45,195 nucleotides of DNA from Gammaproteobacteria bacterium (GCA_003235325.1 QJWQ01000050.1:1-45195); one strand, 5' to 3'; positions 30,317-39,168 are shown, counted from the stretch's first letter. Program-made: numbers and translations. Notes: a model not told the origin generated them from the letters alone.

Positions 30317-31131
30317 ATCGTTCCTCCCGCCAGACAGGGTAACTGACCGGCCGTATGACTTTCAAAACTGCCGTCCCCACGGGGGCGGGCAAATGAGGCC
30401 GCCAGGGAATCCAGTGCCGCCGGCGGCGTTAACAGCAACAGGCTGTCAAAGCCGCCACTCGCGGAGATCGTGACTGCACCCGTGGCGCTGTCACCGTCGA
30501 TGACCATGGAGATGCCCTCGTCAGCGGTGCTGACGCGAGCCCGGTGTTTGCCCAGGGGCTGCTGCAGAAGCTCCAGGTTGTTGAACCGCAACTCTCCGTC
30601 AACAGTCGCGCCGGCATTGAACGGGCAGCGCAGATCGGAGAACTGTACCAAATCCAGCGCCAGCTCAACGCGGCCGGCAATTGCCACTGGCAGGGGTAGC
30701 AGTGCCGGAATCAGGGAAAATTCACCGGTGACATTTCGGGCGGTATAGGCTCCATTACTGAATGAGACCAGAGCCTTGAGACCACCGAGACTGTTGTCGA
30801 GACGCAGACACCAGCTCAGCAGCCCCGAACCCGGGCACCAGCGCCACTGGACCAGGTTCAGTTCCGCAATGCCCGGCGCTTGCCAGGACAGCCAGACCTT
30901 GCCTTGTGCAAGCGTCACCCGGTCGAGATAGGTGACGGCCAATTGGTCTTCGGGCAAAAACCAGCGCAGTGGCAACTGCATCAAGCCATACACCAGCAGT
31001 AGCGGTATCAGCAGCATTGGCAACATGATTTTCAGCCAGCGCGGCAGCCCTGGCACCACCGCTGATGGCACTGGTGGCTGGTTGCTGCCAGCCAACCTTT
31101 CAGCCAGCAAGTTCCAGCTCCATGGCAACAC
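30313..31131 (-). CDS. gspN: T2SS protein GspN
   Basis: A 272-aa protein with one N-terminal membrane segment (about 35-52, IMLPMLLIPLLLVYGLMQL) and a periplasmic beta-rich domain. The two cysteines in WRWCPGSGLLSWC fit the family. GspN is present only in some T2SS operons and its exact job is uncertain. The frame starts at GTG 31131, overlapping the end of gspM by 32 bp; a nearby downstream TTG is possible. Assigned on position, topology and length, with less sequence certainty than the neighbours. Confidence 0.82.
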   Translation of the reverse strand: MLPWSWNLLAERLAGSNQPPVPSAVVPGLPRWLKIMLPMLLIPLLLVYGLMQLPLRWFLPEDQLAVTYLDRVTLAQGKVWLSWQAPGIAELNLVQWRWCPGSGLLSWCLRLDNSLGGLKALVSFSNGAYTARNVTGEFSLIPALLPLPVAIAGRVELALDLVQFSDLRCPFNAGATVDGELRFNNLELLQQPLGKHRARVSTADEGISMVIDGDSATGAVTISASGGFDSLLLLTPPAALDSLAASFARPRGDGSFESHTAGQLPCLAGGTI

Positions 31132-31597
31132 TGACCGTATCCTGATCTGAACCGGTCCGCTGCAATTTCAGGGCCTTGAGCCCAAAACCGGCACAGGCCA
31201 GCTCTCGAGTGAAACGCAGGGCGGCATTGCCGGACGCCGAAGCAACGTCAATCCTAAAACCATTTGTTGACACAGTTGTTACCCGGGGCTCCCGAATCTG
31301 GAATCGCCGGGCAATATTCTGGATACGGGTTGCCGGCGGCTGTTCTGCTTCAGCAATGGGTGCATTGCAGCTGTTTGCCAACTGCTGTATCAAAGGTGTC
31401 TGTTCGTACATCCAGCTCAGCTCCTCCATCAGCGCCTGGCGCTGCTGCTTCAGCTCTGCGTAGTCGCTCCAGCGGGGGATTATCAGCCAGTAAAGGAAAC
31501 ACAAAACCAGCAGCACGACACCGCCGGCGATGACCCGTTTTTCCCTGTCCAGGCGCTGCTGCCACCAGTTTTTAACCGGATCAAGGGTCATCGCCAT
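31100..31597 (-). CDS. gspM: T2SS inner-membrane protein GspM
   Basis: A 165-aa bitopic protein. A short cytoplasmic part (VKNWWQQRLDREKRV) precedes one membrane segment (about 20-37, VVLLVLCFLYWLIIP). The periplasmic coiled region and ferredoxin-like domain follow. GspM binds GspL in the platform. ATG 31597 is chosen because GGAGG from the end of gspL lies 8 nt upstream; the longer frame is a shadow of gspL. Confidence 0.88.
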   Translation of the reverse strand: MAMTLDPVKNWWQQRLDREKRVIAGGVVLLVLCFLYWLIIPRWSDYAELKQQRQALMEELSWMYEQTPLIQQLANSCNAPIAEAEQPPATRIQNIARRFQIREPRVTTVSTNGFRIDVASASGNAALRFTRELACAGFGLKALKLQRTGSDQDTVSVAMELELAG

Positions 31598-31598
31598 C

Positions 31599-32699
31599 TC
31601 AGCTGCCTCCGGCTTCAAGTTGAAGTTGCACCAGCCCGCCGGCGTCCACAGCACTCCACTGCAAGCGGAAACCCTGCAAGTCGGCAAACTTTTGCTTCAG
31701 TTCGGGGCTGTTTTTCATGCGGAGGGTAGCAGCATTATCCTGCAGCTGAATTTCCTGCAGATCACAGGTACATCGGGACATGATGCCGTCGAGATCCTGA
31801 AGCAGGCGAAAAGGCGCGGCGTCCAGGCTTTGGCGCTGGCGAAACAGGAGATTAATATTCTGTTCGGCCCGGTTGCGCAAACCCTCTGTTGCAGCACGAT
31901 CCCCGGGGAAAAACCTGCTGTAGGTTTTTAGCGTCTCGGCCCGCAACTGATCAATTTCCGCACTGGTGATCTGACTCGCTACCAGGAGATAAATCGGCAC
32001 CAGCAGCAGGACAACCACAGCCAGAGCCAGGGTCGGCAACCAGGGGCGCCAGTTGATAGCCGCTTCGGCGGGCCTGAAGGCGCCGGTGAGCAGATTGATC
32101 GCCGCCGGCGCCTCAGTAAACGACCAGTTGATAACGGCGCCGTTGATGTCAGCCCGGGAGCGCAATATCTCGGGCACCAGATCCGGATCCGGTACCGAGA
32201 GCGAAAGCCTCGGCGTGATCTGTTGTCGTTCCAGTTCTGCCTGCAACAGAGTCCAGGCAATCTCGGCGGGGGCGGCAAAACCGGTCAGGGCACCGGTGCG
32301 AACCAGGCAGACACCCTGCCGCCAGTAGAGGGTCCAGCGCCCTTCTTCCCAGGGCAGTGCCAGGTAATCCGGCACCATGGCTTTCGGCACCACGCCGGCG
32401 CTGGTTGCCACGGTCAACCATTGGCTGATATCGGCCCGGCTGACGGCTGCCACCAGCAATTGCTGGGGGTCCAGGGATCCGAGGACAACAAAATGCATCT
32501 GCTCAACGGGCTGCAGCACCCGGTCCTCCATGATCCAGGGCAACAGTTCAGGCCATTTTCTTTCCGGTGCGGAAGGCCGGGGAATGAGGTGCAGGCTGAT
32601 CCGTTCTGAAGGCACCCACAGGGCCATCGGCCGGCTCGGTCCGGAAATGTCGACCGGCAACTGGGCCAGACCGTGCAAGTGATCGGCATTCAGTGTCAA
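31599..32699 (-). CDS. gspL: T2SS inner-membrane protein GspL
   Basis: A 366-aa bitopic protein. The cytoplasmic actin-like domain (about 1-225) includes PWIMEDRVLQPVEQMHFV and FAAPAEIAWTLL. One membrane segment lies at about 232-250 (ALAVVVLLLVPIYLLVAS). The periplasmic ferredoxin-like domain follows (about 265-366). GspL recruits the ATPase GspE to the membrane. It overlaps gspK by 4 bp. Confidence 0.93.
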   Translation of the reverse strand: MTLNADHLHGLAQLPVDISGPSRPMALWVPSERISLHLIPRPSAPERKWPELLPWIMEDRVLQPVEQMHFVVLGSLDPQQLLVAAVSRADISQWLTVATSAGVVPKAMVPDYLALPWEEGRWTLYWRQGVCLVRTGALTGFAAPAEIAWTLLQAELERQQITPRLSLSVPDPDLVPEILRSRADINGAVINWSFTEAPAAINLLTGAFRPAEAAINWRPWLPTLALAVVVLLLVPIYLLVASQITSAEIDQLRAETLKTYSRFFPGDRAATEGLRNRAEQNINLLFRQRQSLDAAPFRLLQDLDGIMSRCTCDLQEIQLQDNAATLRMKNSPELKQKFADLQGFRLQWSAVDAGGLVQLQLEAGGS

Positions 32700-33895
32700 A
32701 GGGTTGCACCTTCCGTCGCGGTGGTTCCGGATAACAGCTCACCGGAGTCCACGTCTTCCCGGGGCGCACAGAGTGGCGCGGGTGTAAATCGGTTGTCAGC
32801 TTGCTGGCTGATTGCCGGCACAAAGGTCAGATCCCTCTTGATCACCGCCACTGCGCCTGTCTCCTGCCGTTGCAGCGTGCTTCGCATTTCAACATGTGCC
32901 TGTCCTATTCTGGCATCGATATTCAACTGGAAAAATCCGGTGGTGACCGACACCAGCTGAGTCGGAATAACGGTCTGGGCTTCGGCAATGCCGGATAAAC
33001 CCAGACTATCAACCAGTGTCAGATAAAAGCTGTTCACGTCTTCAAAAGGTCTGTAGCCCACCACAGTATCGACAAATGCCGGACCCCAGGTAGAACCGAG
33101 AGCGGATAATACCGCCGGCGGTGCCGTATTGACATTGATAGCGGTCGCGGTGGGCAGTACTGTAACCAGATTTTCCAGAATTGCCACCGTGGCCATGTCA
33201 TAGCCGGCCACATCTGCCAGCTCCGGCAACTCCACCAGCTTTTGGTTGCCTATAAGCCGGGGTGGCGACAGGAAATCGTAATCCCTCTGTTCGGCCCCGG
33301 CACTGTCCACCAGTTCGTTGTCCTCATCAATCCAGTCTACCAGCACTGCCGCACGGGAAACATCTCCCGGCAATTCCAGTTGTTGCAGCAGGGCCAGGTA
33401 GGTACCTATAAAGCCGGCGCCACCCCGGTCCATTTCATCAAGCCAGCTCTCGGGGCTGTAGCCGGAAAAATTATTGAGATTGAATCGCGACTGCAGATCG
33501 ATAATGCAACCGCTGAGACTGCCACCATCCACCGGCAGCAGGGGCACTGCCTGGGCCCAGGTTTCCAGCAGGCTGTCATAGTCTGAGTCCCGCTGGTCAT
33601 CCTCCAGCAACTGCCGGGCCCAGCTCTCGCTGCTGAGCGCCAGAAGCAGCGCCTGGTCACCGTGAGCCATGCGGATTGCCTGCGCCACATCCAGCTGGTG
33701 GCGGTAGAAAATACTGCCCAGGGTCAGGACGATCACCAGCACCAGGATCAGCATCGCCAGCAGCGCGACACCCGACTGCGGCAATGGCGAAGACTCCGGC
33801 ATCAGCCCCTGAGCGGAAGGACGACGCCGGCTTCCCCGGCCGAAGCCCTGCATTCCGGGACGATCGCCGTCCGTACACATCCGGCTTTCAACCAC
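32696..33895 (-). CDS. gspK: T2SS minor pseudopilin GspK
   Basis: A minor pseudopilin at the pilus tip. The prepilin-like segment is SG followed by VALLAMLILVLVIVLTLG, cleaved after Gly. Later regions fit the family: SRFNLNNF (GspK Asn-rich block), LVDWIDEDNE (metal-binding region) and INVNTAPPAVLSALG. The start is uncertain. GTG 33895 (overlapping gspJ by 8 bp), ATG 33880 and ATG 33802 are all in frame; the longer forms add a basic RGSRRR segment that could replace the Arg usually found in the leader. The stop overlaps gspL. Confidence 0.9.
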   Translation of the reverse strand: MVESRMCTDGDRPGMQGFGRGSRRRPSAQGLMPESSPLPQSGVALLAMLILVLVIVLTLGSIFYRHQLDVAQAIRMAHGDQALLLALSSESWARQLLEDDQRDSDYDSLLETWAQAVPLLPVDGGSLSGCIIDLQSRFNLNNFSGYSPESWLDEMDRGGAGFIGTYLALLQQLELPGDVSRAAVLVDWIDEDNELVDSAGAEQRDYDFLSPPRLIGNQKLVELPELADVAGYDMATVAILENLVTVLPTATAINVNTAPPAVLSALGSTWGPAFVDTVVGYRPFEDVNSFYLTLVDSLGLSGIAEAQTVIPTQLVSVTTGFFQLNIDARIGQAHVEMRSTLQRQETGAVAVIKRDLTFVPAISQQADNRFTPAPLCAPREDVDSGELLSGTTATEGATL

Positions 33896-34508
33896 CGGCT
33901 TCCACCCCCGGAAAGATTCGAAAGGTTTCGGTACCGTTCAGCAAACGAATCCGAACCCTGATCATTCGCGGCAGACTGGTGGCACTGACGGTTTCATTCA
34001 ACGGCGGCCAGTTGGGCTCGAATTCGTTGCGACTGTTCAGTTGCAGGAATTCGACCTCCCCCACCTGATCCAGCAAGACCCGTGAAAATGACTGCTCTTC
34101 CCCCGGCAGTGTGGTCGCCGGCTCGGCGCGACGCACCAGTTGCTTTTTGGCGTTGACACCGTAGGTGATCCGTTGCAGCCCCGAGGGATTCTGCCAGAGC
34201 ATGGGGCCGCCGCCCCGGCTGAAAGTGACGACCTCATTGTCAGTGCGGGTCATATAGGCCGGCTCGACCCCGCCTCTGGGATCGCGAATACTGCGGGGCC
34301 GCAGGTGGATCAGGTCCTGGCCGATAATCAGCCAGGTCCGCTGCAGGGCGGCATCCGATTCGGAGGCATCGAGACTGCGGTCATTGGCCCGCAATACCTG
34401 CTCAAGGCCCTGGTAAGCCATTACCGACAGAATCGCCAGCAACATCATGCTGACGACCACCTCGATCAGGGTAAATCCCCGCTGGCTGGACCCGTGCTTG
34501 CGAGTCAT
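33888..34508 (-). CDS. gspJ: T2SS minor pseudopilin GspJ
   Basis: A 206-aa pseudopilin. Leader MTRKHGSSQRG is followed by the type IV prepilin motif FTLIEVVVSMMLLAILSVMAYQG with Glu5 kept. Downstream ALQRTWLIIGQDLIHLRPRS is the conserved GspJ block. It forms the tip complex with GspI and GspK. It overlaps gspI by 4 bp. Confidence 0.94.
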   Translation of the reverse strand: MTRKHGSSQRGFTLIEVVVSMMLLAILSVMAYQGLEQVLRANDRSLDASESDAALQRTWLIIGQDLIHLRPRSIRDPRGGVEPAYMTRTDNEVVTFSRGGGPMLWQNPSGLQRITYGVNAKKQLVRRAEPATTLPGEEQSFSRVLLDQVGEVEFLQLNSRNEFEPNWPPLNETVSATSLPRMIRVRIRLLNGTETFRIFPGVEAGG

Positions 34509-34891
34509 TGAGACGGCACCACCAGGTATAGGAACTGGGAGGCGGTGCTGACATCGTCCCTGGAGGGACCGGTGTTGATCTGGTAACGATAGAAGTCCTT
34601 GCCCATTGCCGCCTTGACATCCATGTTCCAGTACCAGATGCGCCCCCCCTGTTTCTCCTCGCCGGTCTCTTCATTGAGGCCGCGTCGTTCCACCGGCAGC
34701 CACTGCCGGGCCTTGAGATACTGGTCCATCAACTGGTTCCAGGACACCTGAGAGGCGAGAAATTTATCCCTCATCCTCAGCCGTTCATCGGCGTACTGAC
34801 TGACCACAAAGATAGCGCTGCCCAGCACCCAGGCAATAATGGCCAGGGCTACGGCCACCTCGATCAGGGTAAAACCGCTGCTCCGCTTCAA
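34505..34891 (-). CDS. gspI: T2SS minor pseudopilin GspI
   Basis: A 128-aa pseudopilin. Leader MKRSSG is followed by FTLIEVAVALAIIAWVLGSA with Glu5. The QYADERLRMRDKFLASQVSWNQL region fits GspI, whose helix normally carries residues contacting GspJ and GspK. Overlaps with gspH and gspJ are 4 bp each. Confidence 0.93.
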   Translation of the reverse strand: MKRSSGFTLIEVAVALAIIAWVLGSAIFVVSQYADERLRMRDKFLASQVSWNQLMDQYLKARQWLPVERRGLNEETGEEKQGGRIWYWNMDVKAAMGKDFYRYQINTGPSRDDVSTASQFLYLVVPSQ

Positions 34892-35412
34892 CGCCTCGGT
34901 ACCTTTTCGATACTGATTCCGGGCTGGTCGTGACCCCAGGACAGGTGATAATCGGCATCGCTGTCCTCGGTAAAGATCTCGAGACGACCTTCCGGGATGA
35001 ATTCACCTGAAGGCATCACCGCCACCAATGGCAGCAGGGGTTCGCGACCGTCCAGCGCGTCGGGTGGCTCCGGCGGCGGCTTATCCTCTACCAGCCATCG
35101 AAGCACGAGATCGTCCCCCGGAACAAAGGCTTCGGGGTCGTCGGTGTTGAGCCAGTGGTAGCGAAAAAACACCATGGCCTGCAGGCGACCATCGATGGCG
35201 CGAACACCGTATGCAGCCCCCTCCAGCATGGACCGGTCGGCCAGGTCATTGAGCCAGGACCGAATGTCGTCAGCCTGTCGGCTCAGGCGGCGGTTAAACA
35301 CCTGCTCAATGGCGTAAATACTGATACCGGCAAGGGTGGCCACGATCAACACAACCACCATGACCTCGATCAGGGTAAATCCCCGTTGTTGGCGGCAATG
35401 GCACCGGGTCAT
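34888..35412 (-). CDS. gspH: T2SS minor pseudopilin GspH
   Basis: A 174-aa pseudopilin from ATG 35412. Leader MTRCHCRQQRG is followed by FTLIEVMVVVLIVATLAGISI. The RQADDIRSWLNDLADRSMLEG block and MVFFRYHWLN segment match GspH-like proteins. The frame is open to 35556 and into gspG, but the prepilin leader sets the start. A 58-bp gap separates it from gspG. No good Shine-Dalgarno was seen for this ATG. Confidence 0.88.
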   Translation of the reverse strand: MTRCHCRQQRGFTLIEVMVVVLIVATLAGISIYAIEQVFNRRLSRQADDIRSWLNDLADRSMLEGAAYGVRAIDGRLQAMVFFRYHWLNTDDPEAFVPGDDLVLRWLVEDKPPPEPPDALDGREPLLPLVAVMPSGEFIPEGRLEIFTEDSDADYHLSWGHDQPGISIEKVPRR

Positions 35413-35470
35413 CAGGGGACGCCAGCAACCTCTGACCGGGGCCGTACAGACTGATTTGGACACCGCGGGA

Positions 35471-35941
35471 TTATTCGATATTCCAGTTGCCCCAGTCCCG
35501 GTTGGAACCCTCGCCGCCCTCGACGTTGTCGGCGCCCAGGGTAAAGACCTCGACATCCTTGCCGTGACTGCCGGGGTTGGCGTAGCGGTAGGGCTGACCC
35601 CAGGGATCCTTGGGCAATTCCTCGAGGTAGGGACCGTTCCAGCGATCCAGCCCGGCGGGTTGAGTCAACAGGGCTTCCAGGGACAGGGCCTGGGTCGGAT
35701 AGGCGTAGTTGTCCAGACGGTAGAACTTGAGAGCGCTCTGAATGGTCCGGATATCCTGGGCCACCCGGGTCTTTTCCGCCTGCTCTACTTTCTTGAACAG
35801 GGTCGGTACGATCATTGCCCCCATCAGGGCGATAACAATGACCACCACCATGATTTCAATCAGGGTAAAGCCTCGCTGGCGGCGGGACTGCCGCCGAGGC
35901 CAAACCTCCGTTTTAACTGCTGGTTGATTCATAGACTGCAT
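35471..35941 (-). CDS. gspG: T2SS major pseudopilin GspG
   Basis: A 156-aa major pseudopilin. Long basic leader (WPRRQSRRQRG) then FTLIEIMVVVIVIALMGAMI. C-terminal features are standard: PTQALSLEALL, WNGPYLEELPKDPWGQPYRY and DVEVFTLGADN. It makes the pseudopilus shaft. A second in-frame ATG at 35932 could be the true start; neither has a clear ribosome-binding site. Confidence 0.95.
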   Translation of the reverse strand: MQSMNQPAVKTEVWPRRQSRRQRGFTLIEIMVVVIVIALMGAMIVPTLFKKVEQAEKTRVAQDIRTIQSALKFYRLDNYAYPTQALSLEALLTQPAGLDRWNGPYLEELPKDPWGQPYRYANPGSHGKDVEVFTLGADNVEGGEGSNRDWGNWNIE

Positions 35942-35956
35942 ACCGGTTTGTAAAAT

Positions 35957-37165
35957 CTAGATCATGTTGTTCATGTCCATGATGGGCAACATGACCGCCG
36001 CCACGATACCCAGAATGACCATGCCCATAAAGACTATCAACAGCGGATTCATCAGTTTCAGAAACACATCCACCGAGTTTTTCAGCCTGGCGCTGTAATA
36101 ATCCGCCACCCTCAGCAACATTCGGTCCAGCTCACTGGACGCCTCGCCACTGCCCACCATGTGCACCAGAAAGCCGCTGCCCACCTGCTGTTCCTCCAGG
36201 GCGTGGTGCAGGCTGCTGCCCCGGCGCATGCTCTCGGTCACTGCCTCCATCTTGCGGCGCAGGTAGAGATTGGACACCACCGAGGAAGCTATGCGCAGAG
36301 CCGCCAGGGCCGGCACCCCGGTTTGAAGCAGAATACCCAGACTGCGGGACCAGTCGGCGATATTGGACATCTGCAACCAGCGGCCGATACCCGGCAACTT
36401 CAACAGCATTCGGTGCCAGCGCAGGCGCCGCTCCCGGTTCTGCAACAGCCAGAAGCCCAACACCGCCAGCCCCGCGACCACCAGCCCCAGCAGCAGGCCG
36501 TAATGCTGAAAAAACTCGCTCATGGCCACGACGATTCGCGTAATCAGTGGCAGTTCCCGGCCGGAATGGGCGAACACCACGGTGATTTTTGGCACCACCC
36601 AGGTCATCATGATCGCCACCACGATCACCGATGTCAGGATCAGGGCCGCCGGGTACATCAGGGCACGGCTGAACGTCTTGCGGTTTTCGGCGCTGACTTC
36701 CAGCTCATCCGCCAGCCGGTTCAGCACCTCGTGCAGGTGACCGCTTTCCTCGCCGACCCCGACGCCGGCGATGATACTGTCGGGAATGCGGTAGGGCGAC
36801 CGACGCAGGGCCTCGGAGAAACTGCGTCCCTCGACAATCTCGGTGCGCCAGCTCTGCACCATTCGCCGCTGTTTTTCCGTCTCCGCCTGCTCGATGGTCA
36901 TGCGCAGGGAATCTTCCAGGGGCAGACCGGAATTGATCAAGATCGCCTGTTGGCGCAAAAGCAGCGACAGATCGAAATTATTGACGCCATGACCGAAAAG
37001 ACGGGCAAAACGCCGCTGGGGCTTTTCCCTGACCAGGGCGATGCTGGCGGGCAACAACCGGTTTTCCTTGAGCTGTCGCCGTGCGTGGCGCTCGGAATCG
37101 GCGGCGATTACGCCTGAGACCAGCTTGCCCCCGGGGTCGTAGGCTGAATAATCAAAAGCGGGCAT
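35957..37165 (-). CDS. gspF: T2SS inner-membrane platform protein GspF
   Basis: A 402-aa polytopic protein with the two GspF/PilC cytoplasmic repeats (LLRQQAILINSGLPLEDSL and WSRSLGILLQTGVPALAAL) and three membrane segments, ending MVILGIVAAVMLPIMDM. It is the central platform protein beneath the pseudopilus. A 285-bp inverted-repeat element ends 6 bp upstream of its ATG, so the native ribosome-binding region has been replaced. Only a weak AGG is left about 13 nt before the start, so expression of gspF may differ from its neighbours. Confidence 0.95.
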   Translation of the reverse strand: MPAFDYSAYDPGGKLVSGVIAADSERHARRQLKENRLLPASIALVREKPQRRFARLFGHGVNNFDLSLLLRQQAILINSGLPLEDSLRMTIEQAETEKQRRMVQSWRTEIVEGRSFSEALRRSPYRIPDSIIAGVGVGEESGHLHEVLNRLADELEVSAENRKTFSRALMYPAALILTSVIVVAIMMTWVVPKITVVFAHSGRELPLITRIVVAMSEFFQHYGLLLGLVVAGLAVLGFWLLQNRERRLRWHRMLLKLPGIGRWLQMSNIADWSRSLGILLQTGVPALAALRIASSVVSNLYLRRKMEAVTESMRRGSSLHHALEEQQVGSGFLVHMVGSGEASSELDRMLLRVADYYSARLKNSVDVFLKLMNPLLIVFMGMVILGIVAAVMLPIMDMNNMI

Positions 37166-37171
37166 AGGCTT

Positions 37172-37456
37172 TAGGGCCTGTTCACACCAATAGGATTGAC
37201 GTTGTTGAGTCTAAAAATTCTCCAATCCAGGCGCGAGGAGAGTGGTTTGGTCATTCCAAATGAGCGACGAGCAACGCCGAGTGGTGGATTTTTAGCCTCA
37301 ACCCCTTTTTTTGAAAAGAATGGGGCTGGGGCTATTTTTAGGCCCCACGTCGTTATCAGTCGCTCATGTAGTGTCACTACACCACGCTCCTTCTGCCTAG
37401 TTGGGCCTAATAATCGCTCCCAGCAACGATAAACCCATTAGTGTCAACAGGCCCTA
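37172..37456. mobile_element. MITE-like non-autonomous element between gspE and gspF
   Basis: Terminal inverted repeats are TAGGGCCTGTTCACAC (37172-37187) and GTGTCAACAGGCCCTA (37441-37456), 15 of 16 bases matching. TA flanks GGGCC...GGCCC on both sides and is most simply a TA target duplication, leaving a 281-bp element. Inside are a second inverted repeat (TGAGCGAC 37261-37268 / GTCGCTCA 37359-37366), a bulged stem around 37321-37342, and a 7-bp palindrome (TGTAGTG-T-CACTACA). No transposase is encoded; a 68-codon minus-strand frame (37171-37377) is probably a remnant or chance. The transposase family is not assigned. The right terminus provides the last base of the gspE stop codon. Confidence 0.85.
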
Positions 37457-38920
37457 TAGACTGGTTACCCGCAACACTTCTTCAAGTGTGGTAAGCCCGG
37501 CCCGAACCTTGTCAAAACCGGCATCGCGGATACTGGGCACCTGTTTGCGGATTTCCTCCTCAAGTTCCACCTCTCCCGCCTGCTCGTGAATCAGCCGCTG
37601 CAGCGAGGTGCTCACCGCCACCAGCTCAAACAGACCCTGACGGCCGGCAAAACCGGTGTTGTTACAGTGCGCACAGCCCCGGAAGCCATAGAGGGTCTGA
37701 CCGGCTGGCAGTTGCAGCAGGTCCCGGGTGAAATCGTCCGCCGCCACCGGCTCCTTGCAGTGATCGCAGAGGCGGCGCACCAGTCGCTGGGACAGGATGC
37801 CCCTGACCGTTGATGCCAGCAGAAAGCTGTCGACACCTAGATCCTGCAGGCGGGTAATGGCGCCGGCTGCAGTATTGGTATGAAGGGTCGACAGCACCAG
37901 GTGACCGGTGAGGCTGGCCTGGGTGGCAATCTCGGCGGTTTCTCCATCCCGGATCTCACCGATAAGGATAACGTCGGGATCCTGCCGCAGGATCGCCCGC
38001 AGGCCCCGGGCAAAGGTCATGCCAGCCCGCAGGTTGATCTGGGTCTGGCTGACCCCGGGGAGATCGTATTCCACCGGGTCTTCAACCGTCATGATATTCC
38101 GTTCACGTCGATCCATCTGCTGCAGGGCCGCGTAGAGGGTCGTCGTCTTGCCGGAGCCCGTGGGTCCGGTTACCAGGATGATGCCGTGGGGTCGGTGAAT
38201 CAGTTCGTCCAGCTGCTGCCGAATCAGGGCGGGCATGCCCAGATCCTCTACCTGGAGTTTGCCGGCATCCTTGTCCAGCAGCCGCATCACCACCCGCTCG
38301 CCATAACTGGAGGGCATGGTGGAAATCCGCAGGTCGACATTGCGCCCGCCGAGCCGAACCGACATGCGACCGTCCTGGGGCAGACGCTTCTCGGCGATAT
38401 CCAGCTTCGACATCACCTTGATCCGGGAAATCAACAGGGGGCAAATCTGGACCGAGGGCGTCAACACCGTGTGTAGTACACCATCGAGGCGAAACCGGAC
38501 CCGGGCCTCATTTTCATAGGGCTCAATATGGATATCAGAAGCCTTTTCCTTGAGCGCCTCCGCCAGCACCGCATTGAGCAGACGCACGATGGGAGCGTCG
38601 TCATCGCTATCCAGCAGGTCGGCAGCATGCTCCAGTTCAGCCGCTGCGGATTCCAGGTCGACAAAATCCTTGATGTCCTCCATCACCGATTCGGAAGATG
38701 CACGGCTGTCGGCATAAAGACTGCGCAACATCTGATCGTATTGCTCCCTGTCCACCACAGTCAGGGGTAACGTCTCACCACCCAGGCCACGGTAGACCTC
38801 GGTGACCGCCCAGACCGGAGCTGAAGGGCCCATCACCAGATCCTGATCCAGAGGTCGAACCAGCACCTGGTTGACCCGGGCGAATTCGTAGGGAAGCAAC
38901 TTGAGCGTTTGGTTATCCAT
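37454..38920 (-). CDS. gspE: T2SS ATPase GspE
   Basis: A 488-aa secretion ATPase. The N-terminal GspE domain (about 1-110) is followed by the RecA-like core with Walker A GPTGSGKTTTLY, the Asp/Glu-box (ILRQDPDVILIGEIRDGETAE) and the His box (GHLVLSTLHTN). The zinc-binding tetra-cysteine domain is intact (CDHC...CAHC, about 405-435). It powers pseudopilus assembly. It ends VLRVTSL at the usual position. The stop codon TAG is formed by target TA plus the first G of the inserted element; without the element the stop would be TAA at the same place. Confidence 0.96.
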   Translation of the reverse strand: MDNQTLKLLPYEFARVNQVLVRPLDQDLVMGPSAPVWAVTEVYRGLGGETLPLTVVDREQYDQMLRSLYADSRASSESVMEDIKDFVDLESAAAELEHAADLLDSDDDAPIVRLLNAVLAEALKEKASDIHIEPYENEARVRFRLDGVLHTVLTPSVQICPLLISRIKVMSKLDIAEKRLPQDGRMSVRLGGRNVDLRISTMPSSYGERVVMRLLDKDAGKLQVEDLGMPALIRQQLDELIHRPHGIILVTGPTGSGKTTTLYAALQQMDRRERNIMTVEDPVEYDLPGVSQTQINLRAGMTFARGLRAILRQDPDVILIGEIRDGETAEIATQASLTGHLVLSTLHTNTAAGAITRLQDLGVDSFLLASTVRGILSQRLVRRLCDHCKEPVAADDFTRDLLQLPAGQTLYGFRGCAHCNNTGFAGRQGLFELVAVSTSLQRLIHEQAGEVELEEEIRKQVPSIRDAGFDKVRAGLTTLEEVLRVTSL

Positions 38921-39135
38921 TATCCGGGCACTGCATTGAATAAAAGACCTTAGTTATCAGTGGACGTCCGGGTTTGAAAGATTTCAGAACGGAGATCCGA
39001 CAATGACCCGATTCAAAAGCACCGGCATTGTAACACCCTGAAGAGACGGATCACGCTCTCGACGCCGGCAATAAATTTGACGGTATCGGCAAGCGGGGCA
39101 TATGACAGCCAAATCGCTATCCAACTATTAACCCG

Positions 39136-39168
39136 GCAACTGAATAGGCGGGAAGCCTGTTTAGTTGC
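39136..39168 (+). ncRNA. Candidate structured RNA: 14-bp hairpin upstream of pgi
   Basis: GCAACTGAATAGGC (39136-39149), loop GGGAA, GCCTGTTTAGTTGC (39155-39168). All 14 positions pair if the transcript is plus-strand, including two G-U pairs; on the minus strand those two would be C-A mismatches. This favours an RNA structure from the plus strand. There is no U-run after it. Transcription is not shown, and a palindromic DNA repeat is the alternative. Confidence 0.4.

Noticed and set aside
37171-37377. 68-codon minus-strand ORF inside the inverted-repeat element
   Set aside because: It lies wholly within the mobile element, its end coincides with the terminal repeat, and it has no recognisable domain; treated as remnant or chance.
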